The notes under the pieces: generated by a model
Databases searched by the model: none
What the model saw: the letters and a program-made list of their open reading frames with translations, nothing else
Told to the model about the DNA's origin: nothing
Program-made: the position numbers and the translations under genes
NCBI RefSeq assembly: GCF_021412585.1
Contig: NZ_JAKCMI010000037.1
Span: 1 to 64,000 of the forward strand
Source of the DNA: Halomonas alkalisoli
Lineage (GTDB): Bacteria; Pseudomonadota; Gammaproteobacteria; Pseudomonadales; Halomonadaceae
DNA: 64,000 bases
Direction of reading: 5' to 3'
Shown: one piece after another, positions 18,040 to 25,631 of the stretch
How the letters are laid out: each line of letters begins with the position of its first letter
Position numbering within the stretch: position 1 is the stretch's first letter

Positions 18040-19548
18040 TTACTCAGCTTCCACTACAGGCGATGTATTCGACGCTTCCCGCAACGTATCACGGCCCAGT
18101 TCAAGGCGGTCGAGCACGGCACCAAGATTGGCTTTCCACTCATTGTGCCCACCGATCAAGTTGCTGAAATCACTATTGACGACGCCTTCCACGCCATGAG
18201 ATACCGGCACAAGACCCGCCGGTGTGGAGAGGCCGGCATTAGCCATACGATAGAGCCACTTGAGCACTCCATCTCGCTCCGAATAGCAATTGTATACTCC
18301 ACCCGAAGTGGCACTGGCCGCAGTCGTCCAGTCCACCTCACTCTCATTGCCCACAGCACCACCCATCAGGACAGCGTTCCTGACGTACTTTTCTCCACCC
18401 TTGCTGGCCAGAGCCAGCAGTGCAAAGAAAACCACTCTCGCCCCCAACGAATGCCCCATCAGAGTGAATGTCTTTCCCTCGGTGCGACTAATCGCCTCGG
18501 CCAGTAGCAGCCCCGCCTTTTCAGCATTCAACATGGCGGAATGCCAAGGGTTGGAAGCAAGCCCTACTGCTGTCATTGCCATACCCCCGTGAGATACTCC
18601 TTTAGCCAACGCTTTCGATGCCAGGCCGACTCCACTTGACAATATACTGCTGGAGAACATGCTACGACTGGTGCCACTCAACATACCACCCAGCTTTCGC
18701 AACGTCTTGGCCTCCCAGTTAAGATACCAGAGTGGGGCATCTTGGTAGTGATCTGCCAATCCATCGCACCAGTCATGCGCCTCCATGTCTTCCTCGGAGA
18801 GAAAGCCGTTGACCACAACGACTCTATGTCCACAATCACTGGAGGTAGCCCTTTTTAAGGTGAAATGATAATCGGGAATATCCTTGAAATAGGCATTCGC
18901 CAGACCATAACCTGTTTTTCCACCAAGACCGGCCCCCGTCGCCGCAATGATTGCAAGGCCGCCACTTCCCACCTTGGCCAGCGATGCCGAAGCGAGTGTT
19001 GCTCCTTTGAGTGTCCCGATAGCAGTGCCAGTGGATGCCGCACCAAGCGCTCCTGTCGACCCCAGCGCAGCAGCAATGCCCGGCGCAGCCAGATAGGCAC
19101 CCGTGCCCACAGCCACGATACCTCCAGCAACCACACCTACCTGTTTGGTAAGGCCATACAGGTTTGCCTTGCGTGGCCGCATCAAATGCTTGAATTCTCC
19201 AAGTTCAAGTATGGTGGCTTTTGCTTTGGTAAAATCAGGCATTGTTCCATCATGCTCGGCACAAAGCTCATTATGCCAATTCTCTGTAAAGAGTTGAGAA
19301 ACACGCTTGATAGAGTCACCAAACAAGCTGTTGCCCTGCCCTTCATCATCACCCTCCACTTTTCTGCTTTCGCCAAGTGCTGCTCGAGCCATATTCTCGC
19401 AATGCCGACACTTGACCGTCAGAAATTCACAGGCTGAACATTTGAAGGTGGAACGGCCAATATTATTTTCCTGAAATAGGGTATGACGACTAAACTCTCC
19501 ACACCAGGAACACCAAGACTCCAGGCTATAAACGTGTTCTTCAGACAT
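18040..19548 (-). CDS. DUF726-type alpha/beta hydrolase with N-terminal zinc ribbon
   Basis: A 502-residue protein. The N-terminus carries three Cys pairs (Cys13/16, 37/40, 47/50), which look like a zinc-ribbon or rubredoxin-type metal site. A Gly/Ala-rich hydrophobic region (~135-215) could be one or more membrane-associating helices. The C-terminal half is an alpha/beta hydrolase with nucleophile elbow GHSLGAR (Ser367), a likely acid at Asp426 (SERDG) and His468 (GGHNEW). This matches the DUF726 family, known mainly from eukaryotes (TMCO4 type) and scattered bacteria, with no established substrate. A good sigma-28 promoter lies upstream (19695-19721), so it may belong to the flagellar regulon. 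Esterase or lipase activity is inferred only from the triad. Confidence 0.75.
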   Translation of the reverse strand: MSEEHVYSLESWCSWCGEFSRHTLFQENNIGRSTFKCSACEFLTVKCRHCENMARAALGESRKVEGDDEGQGNSLFGDSIKRVSQLFTENWHNELCAEHDGTMPDFTKAKATILELGEFKHLMRPRKANLYGLTKQVGVVAGGIVAVGTGAYLAAPGIAAALGSTGALGAASTGTAIGTLKGATLASASLAKVGSGGLAIIAATGAGLGGKTGYGLANAYFKDIPDYHFTLKRATSSDCGHRVVVVNGFLSEEDMEAHDWCDGLADHYQDAPLWYLNWEAKTLRKLGGMLSGTSRSMFSSSILSSGVGLASKALAKGVSHGGMAMTAVGLASNPWHSAMLNAEKAGLLLAEAISRTEGKTFTLMGHSLGARVVFFALLALASKGGEKYVRNAVLMGGAVGNESEVDWTTAASATSGGVYNCYSERDGVLKWLYRMANAGLSTPAGLVPVSHGVEGVVNSDFSNLIGGHNEWKANLGAVLDRLELGRDTLREASNTSPVVEAE

Positions 19549-19694
19549 GATAAAACCCCCTGCTATACGATACCCTGCTTAGGTCGAAGCTAAACGCCAG
19601 CTTCCGCGCCGGCATCCTACCGACCTTCTCGTGTGAGGCAGGCGTTTTCAGCACAGTCTCCAGGCATCGGCGGAGGCTGGCAGCCTAATTATTC

Positions 19695-19721
19695 TTATCG
19701 ACCAACAAGCGTGGGGCTTTA
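19695..19721 (-). promoter_or_regulatory. Sigma-28 promoter upstream of the DUF726 gene
   Basis: On the minus strand this reads TAAAGCCC-N11-GTCGATAA, close to the FliA consensus with exact spacing. The bases upstream of the -35 (CGAAAGTGCTAAAG) are the same as those before the fliD promoter at 25558-25584. The only downstream gene in that direction is the DUF726 hydrolase, starting about 147 bases on. Confidence 0.65.
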
Positions 19722-19837
19722 GCACTTTCGTAATTTACGGTCGGACATGCCCGCTGCTGCACAAACTGAAGCCGGGAACGGGCTACAGCGGGATGGGTAT
19801 CAGGTAAATCGCGTCATGCGCCTTGAGACATCGCCAT

Positions 19838-19962
19838 AAGGCGCTCATGCAGCATCCTCGCCTTCTCGATGGCCTGCGCCTCGCCGTCATCCAGCGTCAG
19901 CACCGGACCATCACCAATAGCTCCAGCGGCTCCTCGGTCGCATCGAGTATCGCCAGAGGCGT
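19838..19962 (-). pseudogene. Decayed copy of the flagellin-linked 128-codon gene
   Basis: Bases 19840-19922 match 22449-22530, the C-terminal coding part of the intact gene, almost base for base. Bases 19925-19957 then match 22670-22710, so about 140 bases of the middle have been deleted. The remnant lies just downstream of the second flagellin, mirroring the intact gene downstream of the first. This points to a past tandem duplication of a flagellin-plus-small-gene unit followed by decay of one copy. Confidence 0.8.
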
Positions 19963-19966
19963 GAGT

Positions 19967-22294
19967 TTAACCAAGCAGTGATAGCACGCTTTGCGGCACC
20001 TGGTTGGCCTGGGCCAGCATGCTCGTGCCGGCCTGCTGCAGGATCTGGGCCTTGGTCATGTTGGCAACCTCTACCGCATAGTCGGTACCCATGATGCGTG
20101 AGCGTGCGGCCGACAGGTTGATATTAGTTGTTTCATGAGACTCAATCACCGACCCTAGGCGATTCTCCATGGCACCGAGATGGCTGCGTTTACTGTCGAC
20201 AAAACTGATGGCTTGGTCGAGAGCAGCCAGAGGATTGGACGGTGTTTTGAGGCGAATTTCCTGTTCAGATTCAGTGATGTTGATGATGGTATGTGGCGCG
20301 CCATCGGCAACCTGCTCGCCATTGTCGAAGCCGTTGGCATCGGTTTCGACCGAAACCAGATTAAGTGCAGCGGTCAAGTTGGAAGGGTGGTAAATAATGA
20401 CCTCATTGGTGCCATTGATTGTCTTGATCAGGACTTGATTATCTTCAGTATCAACAAGACTGGCGATCTTGAAGCTTCCATAACTTGACAGACTGTTAGG
20501 CAGATTAAAATAATAATTTCCATCCGCCCCTTGCCGAAGCACATCCGAAAAAGTATCACCGTTGCTGTCAGTGTAGTTTACCGTCACATTCCGCGGATCG
20601 ATTGTCACCACTGAAGTCCCATGTACCGTCGGGACACGGTGGGCCTCGATATCGAAAATGGTCGGGGTCGAATTGGTCGTTACAGCCCAGATCGAATGCG
20701 TATCACCATTGCTTTCCAGGCCAACGCTGACTGAAGCATCAAAGTAGTGATAGACCCCTTCTGCCATCTTGGCCTCGATCACGTATTGGCCGTCTGACCG
20801 CTGCATCAGACGTGCTGGCTCGTCAAACAGTTCGCCATCTGGATTGAGGAAGCGTAAATCTTCCTGTGGCGTTGCGACCGACGGCGTGGAATTGACGTTT
20901 GTTGCCTGGCCTGTCAAATCCAGCCCCGTAAATGCCGTCGCGCATTCCGCATGCAGGACAAGGCGCTCTTTATCGACAAGCCGTGTCGACCAGTCTTCCA
21001 AGTCCTCGTCCCAATAGCTTTCGGACTCAGTATAATCCTCTGTCGTCACACTTCCCAACCGATGGTAGGCCGTTTCACCGTTTACTTCGGCCTGCAAGTA
21101 ATAGCCGCCATTGCTGGATTGTACCAACTCTCCGTCGGGCAAGGTGGCGCCGTTGCTGCGCAGGAACCGAATATCATCGAAACTGTCAAGGTCGTGATAA
21201 TCACCACCGTTGGGATGATCCACAATTTCACTGGTCGTGGAGTAAACCGGGCCGGCTAGCTCGGCACCTAGCTGGCGCACCTGCACGCCACTCCCACCCG
21301 CTACGAAGCTTATGGCTGCCTCATAGTAGCGCACGACTCCATTTTGCGTCTCTCGTACCACATAGTTGCCATCATGTTGCTGCAACTGCCTAGTTGCTCC
21401 GTCTGCGAAGGGGTCATAAAACGCATCAGTAAACGAAGCGGTGGCAAGTTGCGCAGGAATGTTGTCAACGATTTCGTAGATTCTACCCGTACTGGTAATG
21501 CTGACGACACTGGTGTCCGTGGCGGTGTAATGGGTAGCCAAGGGGTAGCCCGTGTTGTAGAAAACAGGATCGTCACCCAGCATGGCGCTGACATACCAGC
21601 CGTAAGAACCATCTACACTCGGCTGCTGCATAAAGGCTCGCGACGTGCCGGTCACCCCATGGTAGGTGATGGTCGTTTGTGCGTTCGTCTCTGCATAAAG
21701 ATGGATATGGTGAGCGGGCCCCAGGAGTGTATTCCTTGGAGTCACCTCCCCTTCTATGCCCGCGATCGTGAAGTCAGTGAGACCAAGCGAATCGACACTG
21801 AAACCTGGCGGGTTGAGGTCAATGCCCAGCGTTTCCCTGTCATTGGCCCCTACCTGGAGATTGACCGTGCCAGCCTTGCCTGACAGCAAGGGAATGCCGT
21901 TGTAATCCACGGTAGCGGCAAGGCGATCGATCTCACGCAGGTTCATGTTGATCTCGGCCTGAATGGTATCGGTGTCACGCAATGTCAGGGAGCCGTTCAG
22001 TCCCTGTACGGTCAGTTCACGAATGCGCTGCAGCTTATCGTTAATCTGGTCCAGCGCGCCATGAGCCGTCTGCGCCATCGATACACCATCGTTGGCATTG
22101 CGCTGTGCCATCGCCCGTCCGGTGATCTGGCTCGTCAAACGGTTGCCGATGGCCTGGCCTGCGGCATCATCCTTGGCGCTATTGACGCGCAACCCCGATG
22201 AGAGCCGCTCCATGGCGGTTGCCAGCAACAACTGCGAGCGGCCAAGGTTGGCCTGGCCAGTGAGGGAAAGAAGGTTGGTATTGATGCTTGCCAT
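19967..22294 (-). CDS. Large flagellin with a ~500-residue modular central domain
   Basis: A 775-residue flagellin, about three times the size of its neighbour. The N-terminal D0/D1 part ([40 protein letters not shown]) and the C-terminal part (ENRLGSVIESHETT... LLAQANQVPQSVLSLLG) are typical and similar to the 271-residue flagellin. Between about residues 175 and 690 lies an Asp/Asn/Tyr-rich insertion. It contains repeated modules of the pattern Leu-x-Gln-x-x-Asp-Gly-x-Tyr (QQHDGNYVV, QSSNGGYYL, QRSDGQYVI, QGADGNYYF). These should be exposed on the filament surface. No HExxH protease motif is seen. It has its own sigma-28 promoter and is probably secreted by the flagellar export apparatus. 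Confidence 0.92.
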   Translation of the reverse strand: MASINTNLLSLTGQANLGRSQLLLATAMERLSSGLRVNSAKDDAAGQAIGNRLTSQITGRAMAQRNANDGVSMAQTAHGALDQINDKLQRIRELTVQGLNGSLTLRDTDTIQAEINMNLREIDRLAATVDYNGIPLLSGKAGTVNLQVGANDRETLGIDLNPPGFSVDSLGLTDFTIAGIEGEVTPRNTLLGPAHHIHLYAETNAQTTITYHGVTGTSRAFMQQPSVDGSYGWYVSAMLGDDPVFYNTGYPLATHYTATDTSVVSITSTGRIYEIVDNIPAQLATASFTDAFYDPFADGATRQLQQHDGNYVVRETQNGVVRYYEAAISFVAGGSGVQVRQLGAELAGPVYSTTSEIVDHPNGGDYHDLDSFDDIRFLRSNGATLPDGELVQSSNGGYYLQAEVNGETAYHRLGSVTTEDYTESESYWDEDLEDWSTRLVDKERLVLHAECATAFTGLDLTGQATNVNSTPSVATPQEDLRFLNPDGELFDEPARLMQRSDGQYVIEAKMAEGVYHYFDASVSVGLESNGDTHSIWAVTTNSTPTIFDIEAHRVPTVHGTSVVTIDPRNVTVNYTDSNGDTFSDVLRQGADGNYYFNLPNSLSSYGSFKIASLVDTEDNQVLIKTINGTNEVIIYHPSNLTAALNLVSVETDANGFDNGEQVADGAPHTIINITESEQEIRLKTPSNPLAALDQAISFVDSKRSHLGAMENRLGSVIESHETTNINLSAARSRIMGTDYAVEVANMTKAQILQQAGTSMLAQANQVPQSVLSLLG

Positions 22295-22330
22295 GCGGGG
22301 AGCTCACCGTTCCTTGGGTCATTGCTCCGT

Positions 22331-22357
22331 TTATCGGCCAAAGGATGCTGAGCTTTA
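22331..22357 (-). promoter_or_regulatory. Sigma-28 promoter of the large flagellin gene
   Basis: Minus strand TAAAGCTC-N11-GCCGATAA, with a perfect -10 and near-perfect -35, about 37 bases before the ATG. Confidence 0.85.
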
Positions 22358-22408
22358 GCAATTTCTTAAGGAAAAGTTGTTCCGGCACAGCTCATGATCA
22401 ACCTTCGA

Positions 22409-22795
22409 TCACGCCTCCGAAACGTTTCCGTCCGGCTTGGAGCCTCTGAGTAACCGCTCGTGCAGCAGGCTCGCTTTCTCGATGGCCTGCGCCTCGCCGT
22501 CATCCAGCGTCAGCACCGGCCCATCACCGATGGCCCCGCCGCTCTCCTCGCTGTCCCGCATCGCCTGTACGTCTTGCGAATATCGGGTCAGCAGGTGCTT
22601 GATATTCAAGCGAATGGTAAACAACTCGAGTTCCATCGCATCCTGCTGCTCCTGGCGCCGCGCCTGCTCCAATGGCTCCTCGGTCACTTCGAGTATCGCC
22701 AGCAGAGTGTTCTGGACCATCTCCTCCGCCGCCTTCAGCTTCGGCAGAATCTCGTAAAGCACTTCATGCAAGGTGATCCGCTGCGGTTCATTCAT
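22409..22795 (-). CDS. Hypothetical protein encoded between the two flagellins
   Basis: A 128-residue acidic, mostly helical soluble protein with no signal peptide (starts MNEPQRITLHEVLYEILPKLKAAEEMV). I do not recognise the family. It lies directly downstream of the 271-residue flagellin, and a decayed duplicate follows the large flagellin, so it was duplicated together with a flagellin. Size, helix content and place resemble where FliS or FliT chaperones are often found, but the sequence lacks their recognisable features. A role in flagellin handling is inference from context. Confidence 0.7.
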   Translation of the reverse strand: MNEPQRITLHEVLYEILPKLKAAEEMVQNTLLAILEVTEEPLEQARRQEQQDAMELELFTIRLNIKHLLTRYSQDVQAMRDSEESGGAIGDGPVLTLDDGEAQAIEKASLLHERLLRGSKPDGNVSEA

Positions 22796-22927
22796 TCCAC
22801 CTCCCTATTGCTTCACAATTCGCCAGAAAATCTAACGCCGCCATCGTATAGGAAAGCTGAACGTTGTCGGCTTTACTATTCATATCAGGGAATTGCTGGT
22901 CAGCGTCAGTCACCAATCGCCAACACC

Positions 22928-22956
22928 TAAAAAAACAGGCGCCACAAGGGCGCCTG
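22928..22956 (-). terminator. Rho-independent terminator after the 271-residue flagellin
   Basis: On the minus strand an 8-bp stem (CAGGCGCC / GGCGCCTG, loop of 5) is followed by a run of seven T residues, about 50 bases after the flagellin stop. It should separate most flagellin transcripts from the small downstream gene. Confidence 0.85.
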
Positions 22957-23006
22957 TAGGGTCTTGAAGGGTGGGACAGAGCTGCCCCACCTGATCAAAT
23001 GCCAGA

Positions 23007-23822
23007 TTAACCCAGCAGAGACAGCACGTTCTGCGGAGTCTGGTTGGCCTGCGCCAGAATGGAAGTACCAGCCTGCTGCAAGATATTGGCGCGAGTCATG
23101 TTGGACACTTCAACAGCGTAGTCAGCGTCTTCAATGCGCGAACGGGCAGCCGCAAGGTTAGTAGAGGTAGTGGTAATATTGTCAATAGCTGACTCGAGGC
23201 GGTTCTGCTTAGCACCCAGCTCACCGCGAGTCTCATCAACTGCCGCAATTGCAGCATCGATTTCAGCAAGTACGTCATCACCGTCGATAGTTGCTCCAGC
23301 AATTACAAGTGAAGCACTATCCCAACCTGCTGAGTCAGCAATGGAGATATCGATGGTTTGACCATCTTCTGAGCCAACTTGAATGCTAAACTCTGTTGCT
23401 GCACCAGCAGTAAAAAGATCTTTACCGTTAAACTTCACCTCATCACGAATACGGTCAATCTCTGCGATACGCTGATCAACTTCTTCCTGGATAGAAGCAA
23501 TATCTTCATCGGTGTTGGTATCATTCGCTGCCTGAACGGCCAGCTCACGAATACGCTGAAGGTTATCGTTAACCTGGTTCAGCGCGCCTTCTGCTGTCTG
23601 CGCCAAAGAAATACCGTCGTTGGCGTTACGCGCTGCTTGATTCAGGCCGTTGACCGTAGCGGTCATGCGGTTGGCGATAGCCTGACCGGCTGCATCATCC
23701 TTGGCGCTGTTGATGCGCAGGCCGGAGGAGAGACGCTCCATGGAAGTCTGCAGGCTGGACTGCGACTTGTTCAGGTTGTTCTGGCCGATCAGGGCGGTGA
23801 TGTTGGTATTGATCACGGACAT
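23007..23822 (-). CDS. fliC: Flagellin FliC (271 residues)
   Basis: A compact flagellin consisting of D0/D1 domains with a short variable loop (~165-195). N-terminus [20 protein letters not shown] and [21 protein letters not shown]-terminus [20 protein letters not shown] through [20 protein letters not shown] lies about 7 bases before the ATG. It has its own sigma-28 promoter and terminator, so it is probably the major filament subunit. AT-richer codons than the surrounding operons are usual for highly expressed flagellins. It is paired with the larger flagellin at 19967-22294. Confidence 0.96.
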   Translation of the reverse strand: MSVINTNITALIGQNNLNKSQSSLQTSMERLSSGLRINSAKDDAAGQAIANRMTATVNGLNQAARNANDGISLAQTAEGALNQVNDNLQRIRELAVQAANDTNTDEDIASIQEEVDQRIAEIDRIRDEVKFNGKDLFTAGAATEFSIQVGSEDGQTIDISIADSAGWDSASLVIAGATIDGDDVLAEIDAAIAAVDETRGELGAKQNRLESAIDNITTTSTNLAAARSRIEDADYAVEVSNMTRANILQQAGTSILAQANQTPQNVLSLLG

Positions 23823-23931
23823 GGTGTCATTCCTTCTCTATGTTGGGGGCTCCATTGACGGGCCCACTGAACCTTTCCTGCGGCCCAGCATCTCGGGCCT
23901 GTCTCAACGGCGCCGTTGGCCGTTACCCTAA

Positions 23932-23958
23932 TTAACGGCTCTCTGGGGAAGAACTTTA
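23932..23958 (-). promoter_or_regulatory. Sigma-28 promoter of fliC
   Basis: Minus strand TAAAGTTC-N11-GCCGTTAA, matching FliA consensus with exact spacing, about 110 bases before the ATG, leaving a long leader. Confidence 0.85.
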
Positions 23959-24047
23959 GGGAGCCGGAGAAAAAAATTTATGGCTGGTATCTTGGGCAGC
24001 CAGCTACCCCGCCGTACCGCTCCTACAGGAGAAAGGCTTGAAACGCC

Positions 24048-24074
24048 GCGGGCCCGGCGATATGCCGGGCCCGC
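24048..24074 (-). terminator. Strong hairpin downstream of the first fliD
   Basis: GCGGGCCCGGC at 24048-24058 pairs perfectly with GCCGGGCCCGC at 24064-24074 over a 5-base loop. It lies 60 bases after the fliD stop. The T-tract is short (GGCGTTTC), so it may act as a terminator or as an mRNA 3' stabiliser. Confidence 0.6.
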
Positions 24075-24135
24075 GCCCTATCCAGATACCGGACTGTCAT
24101 GCCGGATCAGCAACATTCTCTACACTAGCCGGTGA

Positions 24136-25515
24136 TTACTTTTTCTTCGGTGCCATCTGCATACTCAACATATCGAGCTGCTGCGTTAGGTAGGAACTGG
24201 TGGCATTCATCTGGGCAATCAGGCTGTCGAGCTGGCCGAATTGCTTCCGATAGCGCTCGATAGTCTGCTCGATGGTGCGCTCCATACGCTCGAAGCGGTC
24301 GTCGAGGTTACTGACACGCGCTTCCGAGCCCTTGATCGAGCTTTTTACAAGACCATCGTCGCCCAGAATTTGGCCGAGGGTTCCACTGAGGCGACCTGCC
24401 ATGCCGGCTTCCTTGGCATCACCGGCAAAGAAGTCGGCAAGCGCCTGGGGATTGTTCGCAATCACATCGTCGAGCTTGGCCTCGTCCAGCTCAAGCCGGC
24501 CATTGGGGCGCAGGGAAATACCGAGCTGCGACATCATCGTCAGCTCCCCCCCCTGCACGAGACTGCCCAGGTCACGACTGAGGCGCGATTCGATGGTTCT
24601 CACCGCCCGGTTACCGACCAGCTCACCTGCCGTTTCCGCATCGCCGGTGACGTTCGTCATGCGACCGATGGTCGATTTCATTTCGTTGTAGGCGGAAACG
24701 AAGCCGGTTACGGCCTCGCGCAGCGCTTCGGTGTCACGTTCCACCACAATAGTAGACGTCTTGCCCACTGCTGCCGCGTCCAAATCCAGCGTTACTCCCT
24801 GGATGGCGCCCTCTACCCGGTTGGAGCTGCTGGTGATGGTGATATTGTTGATCACGAGTTCGGCATTGCTGCCAGGCACTCGGGCTTCGGTATCCTCAGC
24901 CAGCGTGGTGTTGGTGGTGGGGACGCCGAACGTCATACCCGTGATCGACTGATCCGCGCCGGTCTCTTTCGAATTCAACACCAACCGATAACCGTTCTGG
25001 GTGCCGTCGTTGATGATCGACGCGGTAACCCCCGCATCCGGATGTGCATTGATGGCATCGCGGATATTCTCGAGGCTGTCTCCCTCAACGAGAGCGACCG
25101 TAACGTTGGCCTTGCCCGCGAAAGTGAGCGTCAGCGTATCGCCGCCCGCTCCCACCAACGCATCGGTCGTGCTTGTCTTCCCCTGGCTGGCGATGCTGCC
25201 CGCCTTGGCGATGTGGTTTACAGTGACTTCGTAACGCCCAGGGGTCGCTTCTGCTCCCGCTGTCGCGGAGACCCCTTGACCCAGCACGCTAGTGGTCAGG
25301 CTCTGATGGAGCTTGGGATCATTGAGCTTGGTCACGGCATCCTGAAACTTGGTCAGGGCCGACTGCAGCCTGCCAAACGCTGAAATCTTGGCCTGCTCTT
25401 GTGTCTTCTGGGCCGTGATCGGCTGAAGCTTCTGGCGTTCGGCCGCATTCAGCTGATTCAGCAGTCCTGAAAGATCAAGGCCTGAGCCCACGCCGAGAGA
25501 GGTTATCGTTGCCAT
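24136..25515 (-). CDS. fliD: Flagellar filament cap protein FliD (copy 1)
   Basis: A 459-residue FliD that caps the growing filament and helps flagellin fold. The N-terminal heptad region begins MATITSLGVGSGLDLSGLLNQL. The middle contains the hook-associated D2/D3 domains, and the C-terminal coiled coil ends YRKQFGQLDSLIAQMNATSSYLTQQLDML. It is clearly related along its whole length to the next fliD (25632-26999), so the pair arose by tandem duplication. It has its own sigma-28 promoter. Whether both caps are used together or on different filaments is unknown. Confidence 0.95.
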   Translation of the reverse strand: MATITSLGVGSGLDLSGLLNQLNAAERQKLQPITAQKTQEQAKISAFGRLQSALTKFQDAVTKLNDPKLHQSLTTSVLGQGVSATAGAEATPGRYEVTVNHIAKAGSIASQGKTSTTDALVGAGGDTLTLTFAGKANVTVALVEGDSLENIRDAINAHPDAGVTASIINDGTQNGYRLVLNSKETGADQSITGMTFGVPTTNTTLAEDTEARVPGSNAELVINNITITSSSNRVEGAIQGVTLDLDAAAVGKTSTIVVERDTEALREAVTGFVSAYNEMKSTIGRMTNVTGDAETAGELVGNRAVRTIESRLSRDLGSLVQGGELTMMSQLGISLRPNGRLELDEAKLDDVIANNPQALADFFAGDAKEAGMAGRLSGTLGQILGDDGLVKSSIKGSEARVSNLDDRFERMERTIEQTIERYRKQFGQLDSLIAQMNATSSYLTQQLDMLSMQMAPKKK

Positions 25516-25557
25516 CTTGGTTCACTTCCCTGAGTGACAATAACGGTATTGATAGCG

Positions 25558-25584
25558 ATATCGACCTCACCGCCAAAAACTTTA
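25558..25584 (-). promoter_or_regulatory. Sigma-28 promoter of fliD copy 1
   Basis: Minus strand TAAAGTTT-N11-GTCGATAT; perfect -35, one-off spacing not needed, 43 bases before the ATG. Confidence 0.8.
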
Positions 25585-25631
25585 GCACTTTCGAGAACGG
25601 TAGCACCTGCTACTCGGCAACCCCATAAAAC

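Larger units (their letters stand above)
19549..19966. other. Gene-free stretch with a promoter and a gene remnant
   Basis: These 418 bases separate the giant flagellin from the DUF726 gene. They contain a sigma-28 promoter (19695-19721) and a decayed copy (19838-19962) of the 128-codon gene found intact at 22409-22795. Nothing else recognisable is present. Confidence 0.7.
23823..24135. other. Gene-free stretch between fliD and fliC
   Basis: These 313 bases hold the fliC ribosome-binding site, the fliC sigma-28 promoter (23932-23958) and the very strong hairpin downstream of fliD (24048-24074). No further gene is visible. Confidence 0.7.

Noticed and set aside
19967-22294. Flagellinolysin-type protease in the large flagellin
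   Set aside because: No HExxH zinc-binding motif is visible in the central domain.
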